NCBI RefSeq assembly: GCF_001320245.1
Contig: NZ_BCBA01000020.1
Location: 1-61,767 of the forward strand
Direction: 5' to 3'
Source: Pseudomonas sp. NBRC 111124
GTDB taxonomy: Bacteria; Pseudomonadota; Gammaproteobacteria; Pseudomonadales; Pseudomonadaceae
Length of the DNA: 61,767 bases
Both the position numbers and the translations under genes were made by a program. Shown in pieces: positions 54,497 to 61,767 of this stretch. Each line of letters opens with the position of its first letter. Position 1 is the first letter of the stretch. The notes beneath the pieces are model-generated. The model was given only the letters and a program-made list of their open reading frames with translations. It was not told where the DNA came from and searched no databases.

Positions 54497-55057
54497 ATGC
54501 AAGACGACGATTTTTCCCTGTTCAGCGCCGAAGTGCGCGGCGTCAAGCCGATCAAGCATGACCGCGCCGACGTGGGCAAGCCGAAAACCGACCGCAAGCA
54601 GCTGGCCGGCCTGCGCCAGGCGGCGACCATCCGCAGCGGCCAGGCCTTGGTGATCGACGGCCTGTCTGACCAGTTCGTCATCGACGTGGGTGCCGAAGAC
54701 GAGCTGATGTGGCGCCGTGACGGCGTGCAGGAAAGCCAGATCCGCAAGCTCAAGCTCGGCCAGATCGCCTTCGAGGGCAGCCTCGACCTGCATGGCATGA
54801 GCGTGGAGAAGGCCCGTGAAACCCTGTGGGCCTTCATCGCCGAAGCCACCCAGCTGGAAGTGCGCTGCGTACGGGTGACCCACGGCAAGGCCGCACGCCT
54901 GGATGGCAAGCGCCCTATGATCAAGAGCCACGTCAACACCTGGCTGCGCCAGCACCCGCAAGTGCTCGGTTTCACCTCGTGCCAGGCCCGCCATGGCGGT
55001 ACCGGTGCGGTGTATGTGATGCTCAAGCGAACCATGATGGAAGGCCGCGACGAGTAA
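54497..55057 (+). CDS. Smr-domain protein
   Basis: 186 aa: unstructured N-terminus, then an Smr (MutS2 C-terminal) domain with [12 protein letters not shown] and [10 protein letters not shown]. Smr domains are nucleases or nucleic-acid binders; the E. coli YdaL/SmrA-like proteins nick DNA, others rescue ribosomes. Precedes folE by 70 nt. Confidence 0.9.
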   Translation: MQDDDFSLFSAEVRGVKPIKHDRADVGKPKTDRKQLAGLRQAATIRSGQALVIDGLSDQFVIDVGAEDELMWRRDGVQESQIRKLKLGQIAFEGSLDLHGMSVEKARETLWAFIAEATQLEVRCVRVTHGKAARLDGKRPMIKSHVNTWLRQHPQVLGFTSCQARHGGTGAVYVMLKRTMMEGRDE

Positions 55058-55127
55058 CGCCGTGCTTGCAGCGCCGCGCGCGCCGCCGTACCCTTCCTTT
55101 TTGCGATTTTTACCCACAGGTAGATAC

Positions 55128-55673
55128 ATGTCCCTGGAACAGAACTACACCGAGATCCTCAGCCAACTTGGCGAGGACGTCTCCCGTGAGGGCCTGCTCG
55201 ACACGCCCAAGCGGGCTGCAAAGGCCATGAAGTACCTTTGCCGCGGTTACGAGCAGACGCTGGAAGAAGTCACCAACGGCGCGCTGTTCACCTCCGACAA
55301 CAGTGAGATGGTGCTGGTCCGGGACATCGAGCTGTATTCGATGTGCGAACACCACATGCTGCCTTTCATCGGCAAGGCCCACGTGGCCTACCTGCCCAAG
55401 GGCAAGGTCCTGGGCCTGTCGAAGGTCGCGCGCATCGTCGACATGTTCGCCCGTCGCCTGCAGATCCAGGAAAACCTCAGCCGCCAGATCGCCGAGGCGG
55501 TGCAGCAGGTGACTGGCGCCGCTGGTGTGGCGGTGGTCGTCGAAGCCAAGCACATGTGCATGATGATGCGCGGCGTGGAAAAGCAGAATTCGACCATGCT
55601 CACCTCGGTGATGCTGGGTGAGTTCCGTGAAAACGCCGCGACTCGCAGCGAGTTCCTCAGCCTGATCAAGTGA
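55128..55673 (+). CDS. folE: GTP cyclohydrolase I (FolE type)
   Basis: The 181-aa enzyme converts GTP to dihydroneopterin triphosphate (folate synthesis). Zinc ligands: Cys and His in MCEHHMLPF, and Cys in KHMCMMMRG. Length is short (E. coli 222) but with all active-site blocks. Followed by a terminator and a glutaredoxin gene. Confidence 0.95.
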   Translation: MSLEQNYTEILSQLGEDVSREGLLDTPKRAAKAMKYLCRGYEQTLEEVTNGALFTSDNSEMVLVRDIELYSMCEHHMLPFIGKAHVAYLPKGKVLGLSKVARIVDMFARRLQIQENLSRQIAEAVQQVTGAAGVAVVVEAKHMCMMMRGVEKQNSTMLTSVMLGEFRENAATRSEFLSLIK

Positions 55674-55688
55674 TCGGCGCATGTCCAG

Positions 55689-55714
55689 AGCCGGCCCTCA
55701 GGGGTCGGCTTTTT
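55689..55714 (+). terminator. Intrinsic terminator after folE
   Basis: AGCCGGCCC/GGGTCGGCT, one mismatch, followed by TTTT. Confidence 0.8.
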
Positions 55715-55731
55715 CATTTCAGGAGTAGCCC

Positions 55732-56097
55732 ATGATCGTCAAAGCCCTGCGGGTCGGCCTCGGCCAGCTCATCGTGTTCGGCGACTGGATCAGCCGCCCG
55801 GCCAAGCAGAAGCGTGATGCAGCAGCCCAGGCGCGTGTCGAGCAGGAGGCCAAGGGCCTCGCGCTGTACCAGTTCCATGCTTGCCCGTTCTGCGTAAAGA
55901 CCCGCCGTACCCTGCACCGCCTGAACGTGCCGGTGGCCTTGCGTGATGCCAAGAACGACGACGTGCATCGCCAGGCGTTGCTTGAAGGCGGTGGCCGGGT
56001 CAAAGTGCCGTGCCTGCGCATCGAAGAAGCCGGCAAGGTGACCTGGATGTATGAATCCAAGGCCATCATTGCCTATCTGGACAAGCGCTTCGCGTAA
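55732..56097 (+). CDS. Membrane-proximal glutaredoxin-like protein
   Basis: 121 aa. An N-terminal helix with hydrophobic stretch (about 3-22), then a thioredoxin-fold domain with CPFC redox motif (HACPFCVKTRRTLHR) and VPCLRI. AGGAG before ATG. Confidence 0.9.
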   Translation: MIVKALRVGLGQLIVFGDWISRPAKQKRDAAAQARVEQEAKGLALYQFHACPFCVKTRRTLHRLNVPVALRDAKNDDVHRQALLEGGGRVKVPCLRIEEAGKVTWMYESKAIIAYLDKRFA

Positions 56098-56128
56098 GCG
56101 CTGCGCCCCCACAGGGGCCAGCCCTGCC

Positions 56129-56731
56129 CTACTCGACCATCGGCACATGCCGCGGATGGCTGGCCACCCGCTCCAGCCAGGCGCGCACTGCCGGGTAGTC
56201 CGTCAGGTCGAACCCACCCTGGTGCGCCACATGGGTATAGGCATATAGCGCCACATCGGCGATCGAGTACTGGTCCCCGACCAGATACGGCGTCATCTGC
56301 AACTGGCGCTCCATCACCTTCAACGCCTTGTAACCGCCCTTGTGCAGCTTGCGGTATTCCTCCACGCGCTCGTCCGGCAGCCCCAGGTAGAACTGGATGA
56401 ACCGCGCCACGGCAATGTATGGCTCATGGCTGTATTGCTCGAAGAACTGCCATTGCAACACCTGGGTGCGCAGGCGCGGCTCGTTGGGCAGGAATTCGCT
56501 GCCATCGGCCAGATAGTTGAGGATGGCGTTCGATTCCCACAGGCAAGTACCGTCCTCGAGCTTGAGCACCGGTACCTTGCCGTTGGGGTTCATGGCCAGG
56601 AACTCGGGCGTTTCGGTCTCGCCCTTGAGGATATCCACCGCCTGCCATTCATACGGGCGGTCGAGCAGGCTGAGCATCAGCTTGACCTTGTAGCAGTTGC
56701 CTGACTGGTAATCACCATACACCTTGAACAT
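56129..56731 (-). CDS. Glutathione S-transferase
   Basis: The 200-aa protein has a thioredoxin-like N-terminal domain with Ser in YQSGNCYKVKLML, cis-Pro in KVPVLKLEDG, and WESNAIL; alpha-helical C-terminal domain. Substrate unknown. Convergent with the glutaredoxin gene (gap 31 nt). Confidence 0.92.
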   Translation of the reverse strand: MFKVYGDYQSGNCYKVKLMLSLLDRPYEWQAVDILKGETETPEFLAMNPNGKVPVLKLEDGTCLWESNAILNYLADGSEFLPNEPRLRTQVLQWQFFEQYSHEPYIAVARFIQFYLGLPDERVEEYRKLHKGGYKALKVMERQLQMTPYLVGDQYSIADVALYAYTHVAHQGGFDLTDYPAVRAWLERVASHPRHVPMVE

Positions 56732-56876
56732 CGCCCGTCCCCTCCCATGCAGTTACGCTGAATTGCCCAATAGTTGGCGACTGTACGGCTAAAAGCAATG
56801 CCTGCTGTATGGCAAAGATCAATCCGGCCCGCGTTAGTCTGAAAAAACTGCTTACACATGGACAAGGACCCACCCA

Positions 56877-58067
56877 ATGACCGATGCCACCTCCGCACGC
56901 CTGCGGCCCCTGGCAGACAGCTCGCCGTCGGCGGTAGTCGCCGGCTTCATCGCCATGCTCACCGGCTATACCAGTTCGCTGGTGCTGATGTTCCAGGCAG
57001 GCCAAGCGGCCGGGCTGACCAGCGCACAGATTTCTTCGTGGATTTGGGCGTTGTCGATCGGCATGGCGGTGTGCAGCATCGGCCTGTCGTTGCGCTACCG
57101 CACGCCGATCACCGTGGCCTGGTCGACCCCGGGCGCGGCGCTGCTGATCACCAGCCTGGGCGGGGTCAGCTACGGCGAAGCCATCGGTGCCTACATCACC
57201 TGTGCTGTGCTGGTGGTGATCTGCGGCCTGACCGGCAGCTTCGAGCGCTTGGTCAAACGCATCCCGGCATCGCTGGCGTCGGCCTTGCTGGCCGGCATCC
57301 TGTTCAAGATCGGCAGCGAAATCTTCGTTGCTGCCCAGCATCGCACCCTGCTGGTACTGGGCATGTTTTTCAGCTACCTGCTGGTCAAGCGCCTGTCGCC
57401 ACGCTACTGCGTACTGGCCGCCTTGCTGGTGGGCACGGCACTGTCCGGCGCCCTCGGTTTGCTGGATTTCAGCGGCTTCAAGCTTGAGGTGGCCACCCCG
57501 GTCTGGACCACGCCAAGCTTCTCGCTGGCCGCCACCATCAGCATCGGCATTCCGCTGTTCGTGGTAGCCATGACCTCGCAGAACATGCCTGGCGTGGCCG
57601 TGCTGCGCGCCGACGGCTATCAGGTGCCCGCCTCGCCGCTGATTTCGGCGACCGGGTTCGCCTCGCTGCTGCTGGCACCGTTCGGCTCGCACGGGGTCAA
57701 CCTGGCAGCGATCAGTGCGGCGATCTGCACTGGGCCACATGCCCATGAAGACTCGAGCAAGCGCTATACCGCGGCGGTGTGGTGCGGGATTTTCTATGGG
57801 ATTGCCGGCACGTTCGGCGCCACCTTGGCGGCCTTGTTCGCGGCGCTGCCGAAAGAGCTGGTGCTGTCGATCGCGGCGCTGGCCTTGTTCGGTTCGATCA
57901 TGAACGGGTTGACCGTGGCCATGAGTGAGGCACGGGAGCGCGAGGCGGCGCTGATTACCTTCATGGTCACGGCCTCGGGGTTGACCCTGTTCTCGATTGG
58001 TTCGGCGTTCTGGGGAATTGTGGCGGGGGTTTTGACCTTGCTGATCCTCAATCCGCGCAAGGCCTGA
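56877..58067 (+). CDS. benE: Benzoate/H+ symporter BenE-type
   Basis: The 396-aa protein is predicted with twelve TM helices, in the BenE family (VAWSTPGAALLITS; ALLAGILFKIG; FVVAMTSQNMPGVAVLRADGY; GSHGVNLAAISAAIC). Imports benzoate in P. putida. No catabolic ben genes are nearby, so it may be an orphan with another cargo. AAGGA precedes ATG. Confidence 0.88.
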   Translation: MTDATSARLRPLADSSPSAVVAGFIAMLTGYTSSLVLMFQAGQAAGLTSAQISSWIWALSIGMAVCSIGLSLRYRTPITVAWSTPGAALLITSLGGVSYGEAIGAYITCAVLVVICGLTGSFERLVKRIPASLASALLAGILFKIGSEIFVAAQHRTLLVLGMFFSYLLVKRLSPRYCVLAALLVGTALSGALGLLDFSGFKLEVATPVWTTPSFSLAATISIGIPLFVVAMTSQNMPGVAVLRADGYQVPASPLISATGFASLLLAPFGSHGVNLAAISAAICTGPHAHEDSSKRYTAAVWCGIFYGIAGTFGATLAALFAALPKELVLSIAALALFGSIMNGLTVAMSEAREREAALITFMVTASGLTLFSIGSAFWGIVAGVLTLLILNPRKA

Positions 58068-58085
58068 AGTCTCTCATTGCCTGTA

Positions 58086-58182
58086 CCGTCCCTTTCGCGG
58101 GCACGCCCGCTCCCACAGGAATTTCACTGCTCTCGGGCCTTGTGATATCCCTGTGGGAGCGGGCGTGCCCGCGAAGAGGCCA
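58086..58182. repeat. REP inverted pair
   Basis: Units 58086-58118 and 58150-58182, gcgggcacgcccgctcccac class, between convergent benE and MCP genes. Confidence 0.88.
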
Positions 58183-58192
58183 GTACAGGCAA

Positions 58193-60130
58193 TCACAACC
58201 TGAAGTGGCCGACCATGCCCTTGAGGTCATTGCCCAACTGAGCCAGTTCGATACTGGACCGGGCATTGTCCTGCATCGCCAGCGCCGCCTGATCGGCACT
58301 GCCGCGGATATGCGTGACGCTGCGGCTGATCTCTTCGGCCACCGAACTCTGCTGCTCGGCCGCCGCCGCAATCTGCTGGTTCATCTGCTGGATCAACGAC
58401 ACCGCCACCGCGATACTGCCCAGCGCGCTTTCGGTCTGCAGCGCATCGGCAACGGCCAGGCGCACCAGCTCGGTACTGCCGCGGATCTGCGTCACCGACT
58501 GCTGAGCATTGCCGCGCAGGCTGGCCACCAGGCGCTCGATTTCCTCGGTCGACTGCCGAGTACGCCGGGCCAGTGCCCGTACCTCGTCGGCCACCACCGC
58601 AAAACCACGCCCCTGCTCCCCCGCCCGGGCCGCCTCGATAGCGGCGTTGAGCGCCAGCAGGTTGGTCTGCTCGGCGACGCTCTTGATCACCTCCAGCACA
58701 TCGCCAATGGTGTGGATCTCGGCACTCAGGCTGTCGATGCCGGCGCTGGCGGTGTCCGCTGCCGTCGCCAACTGCTCGATGCGCTGCATGCTTTCGCGCA
58801 CCACGCGCTGGCCGGCGTCGACCTTGTCATCGGCTGCCTGGGCCGCCTGTGCGGCTTCTTCGGCATTGCGCGCCACGTCGTGCACAGTAGCGGTCATCTG
58901 CTGCATGGCGGTGGCGACCTGCTCGGTTTCTTCCTTCTGGCTGCCCACTTCACGGTTGGTCTGCTCGGTCACCGCTGACAGCGCCTGGGCACTGCCCGCC
59001 AACTGCTCGATACCTTGCTGCAGGCCACTGACCACGCCGGACAACCCGGCAGCCATCTGCTGCATGGCCTGCATCAATTGGCCAACCTCATCGCTGCGCG
59101 GCGCTTCGTGCTCCAGGCTCAACTCGCCAGCGGCAATGCGCTGGGCACGGCCGATCACGCGCTTGAGCGGGCCGACCACGGCGCGGGTAATCAGCCAGGC
59201 AGCGAGGATACCCACCAGCAACGCCAGCCCGGTGGCCAGGGCGATGGCCACGCTGTTGCGCGCCAGCTCCGCCTGCATGGCTTGCTGATCGACGGCATAG
59301 GCTTGGTCGACACGGCCCGTGGCCTGCTCGGCACGCGCCTGCAACTGCGCCTTGATGCCTTGCTCCCTGCCGAGCAGGTCGGTGTACTCGTTGAGCTTCT
59401 CGGAGAAGCTGGTGATGTGGCCGGCCACTTCGCCGAGCACGCTCTGGTAGCCTGCGTCACTGACGGCGGCCTTGAGTTGCTCGACCAACTGCGCCGCCTC
59501 GACCGTCTGGGCGATACGGCCTTGCTCTCCCTCCTCGCCCTTGCGGCTCTTGTCCAGGCGCACCCGTGCTTCGTCCATGGCTTGCAGCATCAGCCGCGAC
59601 ACCTGGGCAACCTGCCCGGCTTGCTCCAGGAACTCGCCACCCTGCTGGCCTTGGGATTGCTTGAGGGTATAGCTGGCGTCGTCGGCCAGGCCGGCCTGCA
59701 GCACATCGAGGTTGTTGGCTACGCTGGACACCGACCAGCTGGCCATGTCCAGTGCCAGCTCCTTGGCCTGCACCGCCTCGACGAAGGCTTCGAACGCCTG
59801 GCCGTAGGCCGCCAGGTCAGCCTCGGCCGCCGCCAGCGCCGGCAGGCTGCGGGCGCGCTCGGCAAGGTTCTGCATGCCGCTACGCAAGGCCTCGGCCTCC
59901 TTCACGTCGGAGCGCAGGGCAAAGGCTTGCTCGTGCTGGCGCAGCCGCAGCAGGTCGGTATTGAACTGGCCCAGCTGGCGCAGGCCGTCGAAGCGCTGGC
60001 CGACGCCGTGCAGCGCCGCGATGCCAATGGCGGCTACCGCTACGGTCAGTAACAGCACCAAGGCAAAGCCCAGGCCCAGTTTGCGGGCCATGCCCAGGTT
60101 GGCCAGAACACCATGCCTGCTCGCCGCCAT
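58193..60130 (-). CDS. Methyl-accepting chemotaxis protein with helical bimodular-like sensor
   Basis: 645 aa: TM1 (about 15-40), a purely helical periplasmic domain of about 240 residues like the HBM type, TM2 (about 300-325), HAMP, then a long signalling coiled coil with the tip [20 protein letters not shown]. Known HBM receptors of P. putida sense citrate, other Krebs-cycle acids or aromatics; the ligand here cannot be read. ATG at 60130 with GGGGGAT upstream. Confidence 0.9.
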   Translation of the reverse strand: MAASRHGVLANLGMARKLGLGFALVLLLTVAVAAIGIAALHGVGQRFDGLRQLGQFNTDLLRLRQHEQAFALRSDVKEAEALRSGMQNLAERARSLPALAAAEADLAAYGQAFEAFVEAVQAKELALDMASWSVSSVANNLDVLQAGLADDASYTLKQSQGQQGGEFLEQAGQVAQVSRLMLQAMDEARVRLDKSRKGEEGEQGRIAQTVEAAQLVEQLKAAVSDAGYQSVLGEVAGHITSFSEKLNEYTDLLGREQGIKAQLQARAEQATGRVDQAYAVDQQAMQAELARNSVAIALATGLALLVGILAAWLITRAVVGPLKRVIGRAQRIAAGELSLEHEAPRSDEVGQLMQAMQQMAAGLSGVVSGLQQGIEQLAGSAQALSAVTEQTNREVGSQKEETEQVATAMQQMTATVHDVARNAEEAAQAAQAADDKVDAGQRVVRESMQRIEQLATAADTASAGIDSLSAEIHTIGDVLEVIKSVAEQTNLLALNAAIEAARAGEQGRGFAVVADEVRALARRTRQSTEEIERLVASLRGNAQQSVTQIRGSTELVRLAVADALQTESALGSIAVAVSLIQQMNQQIAAAAEQQSSVAEEISRSVTHIRGSADQAALAMQDNARSSIELAQLGNDLKGMVGHFRL

Positions 60131-60247
60131 CGCCGATCCCCCTTCACCGTGCAAGGTTTTGCCGAGGGCCAAGCGTGGCAACGTTGTCGGCCCGCTAACA
60201 AGGGGTTGGCCGCAAAATGGTGTCAAATGGCTATGAAGCTGTCGCGA

Positions 60248-61645
60248 TCAGCTAGCTGAAGGTCGCCCTGCGTGCTGAAGAAAGGTTTGCGCGCGGGTGT
60301 CCTGCCCGTAGGCGACATTGATGCGCAGCCAGTCGCTGCCAGCGCCCTGATAGTCGAAGGCGCTGCCGGGGGTGAGCAACACCGCATGCTCCAACGCCAG
60401 GCGTTCGAGGCTGGCGAAGTCACGCCCCGGCACCCGCGCCCAGACGAACATGCCGCCGTAGGGCTCGCAGAACACTTGCCAACCGTACTGTTCCAGTTGC
60501 CCGAGCATCTTGGCCATGTGCTGCCCCAGCCGCAGCCGCAAGCGCTGCACGCTCTTGCGGTAGCTGCCGTTGGCCAGCATCTGCCCGACCACCTGCTCGG
60601 CGAAGCGCGAAGTGCCGATGCCGCTGACCATCTTCAACTCGGCCAGGCGCGCCAGCAGGAGTGCATCGGCCACCAGGTAACCGACGCGCAGCGAGCTGCT
60701 CAGGGTCTTGGAGAAACTGGCCAGGTAAATCACCCGCTGCTCGCCGTCGAGCGTGGCCAGGCGGGTGGCCGGTCCTTCCTGGAAGTCGGCGTAGATATCG
60801 TCCTCGACGATGCGCAAGTCGTATTCGCGGGCCAGTTCCAGCAGGCGATAGGCAACCTTGGGCGTGAGGCTGGTGCCCGTGGGGTTCTGGTACAGGCTGT
60901 TGGTGAACAGGCAGCGTGGGCGGTGCTCGGCCAGGAGGCGTTCGAGCACTGCCAGGTCCGGGCCGGTTACCGTGCGCGGCACCGGCAGCATGCGAACCTG
61001 TTGCTGGCGCAGCAGGTTGTACAGGTTGTAGTAACCCGGGTTCTCCACCAGCACGGTATCGCCGGGGCGCAACAGGGTCCGCACCAGCAGGTCGAGGCCA
61101 TGGCTGGCCCCTTGGGTGGTGAGAATGCGCTCGGGGCCGGCAGCGATGTCCAACCCTGCCAGGCGCTTGTGCAGCTGCTGGCGCAGGCTTGCCAGGCCCA
61201 GCGGCGGGCAGTAGTCGAACAGGTCCTGGGGGTTGCCGCGGCTGACCTGGCGGATCGCCTGGGCCAGCTCTACGTCTGCGCGCCAACTGTTCGGCAACCA
61301 ACCGCAGCCCAGCTTGAGCAGTCCGTCATGGCCTTCACGGAACTGGCGCCAGCTGCCATCGCCCGCCTCGCCCCACACTGGCTGAAGATCGGCCGTGAGG
61401 CTGGCTTTGCGCTCGGCGACGAAGAAGCCGGTGCCGTGCCGCGCCTCTAGCCAGCCGCTGGCGACCAGGCGGTCGTACGCCTCGATCACGCAGGACGCAC
61501 TGACCGACTGGTCCCGGGCCAGGCTGCGAATCGACGGCAAGCGGGCACCGGGGCGCAGGCGCTGCTGTTCGACCCAGGCTTGCAGGTGGTCGGTGAGTTG
61601 CTGCACCAACGGAGTGGGGCTTTGGCGGTCGAGGGTGAAATGCAT
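60248..61645 (-). CDS. MocR-family PLP-dependent transcriptional regulator
   Basis: 465 aa: N-terminal GntR winged helix (LPSIRSLARDQSVSASCVIEAYDRL), linker, then an aminotransferase-fold domain with PLP Lys in YLASFSKTLSSSLRVGYL and NPTGTSLTP. Such regulators sense PLP-binding amino compounds. No cognate target gene lies divergently within the window. Confidence 0.93.
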   Translation of the reverse strand: MHFTLDRQSPTPLVQQLTDHLQAWVEQQRLRPGARLPSIRSLARDQSVSASCVIEAYDRLVASGWLEARHGTGFFVAERKASLTADLQPVWGEAGDGSWRQFREGHDGLLKLGCGWLPNSWRADVELAQAIRQVSRGNPQDLFDYCPPLGLASLRQQLHKRLAGLDIAAGPERILTTQGASHGLDLLVRTLLRPGDTVLVENPGYYNLYNLLRQQQVRMLPVPRTVTGPDLAVLERLLAEHRPRCLFTNSLYQNPTGTSLTPKVAYRLLELAREYDLRIVEDDIYADFQEGPATRLATLDGEQRVIYLASFSKTLSSSLRVGYLVADALLLARLAELKMVSGIGTSRFAEQVVGQMLANGSYRKSVQRLRLRLGQHMAKMLGQLEQYGWQVFCEPYGGMFVWARVPGRDFASLERLALEHAVLLTPGSAFDYQGAGSDWLRINVAYGQDTRAQTFLQHAGRPSAS

Positions 61646-61743
61646 GTCGGTAGGTGTTTGCTTGTTTTGAGCGAACAGTTAAGCATAAATGGGGCTTGGG
61701 TGTGCCTTGTCGGGTGTTTGGTCTGAGGGCAATGTCTCCTGCA

Positions 61744-61767
61744 CTGGCCCTTTCGCGGGCACGCCCC
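61744..61767. repeat. REP unit cut by the window edge
   Basis: ctggccctttcgcgggcacgcccc, the first part of a REP unit; the rest is outside the window. The 61646-61743 stretch shows no gene. Confidence 0.75.

Overview
The window is chromosomal DNA of a gamma-proteobacterium of the Pseudomonas putida group. It is GC-rich and carries many short inverted repeats of the P. putida REP type (core TTCGCGGG...CCCGCTCC(C/T)ACAG). It also carries Pseudomonas-typical families: DUF3509, an EarP/EF-P pair, class II DAHP synthase and HBM-type chemoreceptors. From memory, the gene order resembles the P. putida KT2440 region around PP_1818-PP_1890 read in reverse. This comes from recall, not from a search.

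Layout. (i) 1-7.6 kb, accessory: the 3' part of a large RHS/YD-repeat protein with an unusual tip (membrane-like helices, then a collagen-like Gly-X-Y stretch), followed by a fimbrial usher and tip adhesin with no chaperone or major pilin beside them. (ii) 7.7-8.4 kb: a five-gene tRNA operon (Glu-Gly-Glu-Gly-Gly, minus strand) with a clear promoter. (iii) 8.6-14.2 kb: a membrane-anchored hypothetical protein, free-Met-R-sulfoxide reductase, a DUF815 ATPase, a hybrid sensor kinase, glutathione peroxidase and msrB. (iv) 14.3-29.9 kb, housekeeping: alaA, htpX, tpm, a DODA-type dioxygenase, a DEAD-box helicase, a spermidine-synthase-like protein, class II DAHP synthase, a YcaQ-type glycosylase, regulators, a TSUP permease, the ohrR/ohr peroxide module, efp-earP and a GreA/GreB-like gene. 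(v) 30-36.1 kb, metabolic and transport accessory genes: a LysR/SDR divergent pair, an MFS exporter, a TonB siderophore receptor and tRNA-Ser. (vi) 36.3-46.6 kb: a crotonase, plsC, corA, a class I amidotransferase, a cytochrome c, rraB, an LtaS-like sulfatase, a ZIP transporter and an ankyrin protein. (vii) 46.7-61.8 kb: a sigma-54-type promoter ahead of a DUF3509 gene, a cupin/MFS pair, aroC, prmB, an isochorismatase-fold protein, an Smr protein, folE, glutaredoxin, GST, benE, a chemoreceptor and a MocR regulator.

How the parts connect. Several genes serve thiol and peroxide repair (MsrB, fRMsr, Gpx, Ohr/OhrR, glutaredoxin, GST). EarP rhamnosylates Arg32 of EF-P, whose gene lies next to it. 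DAHP synthase and chorismate synthase are the first and last steps of the shikimate pathway. The observations I rate highest are the collagen-like RHS tip, the sigma-54 promoter with paired palindromes upstream of the DUF3509 gene, and an acireductone-dioxygenase-like cupin whose fourth metal ligand is replaced by Arg and which is translationally coupled to an MFS transporter.
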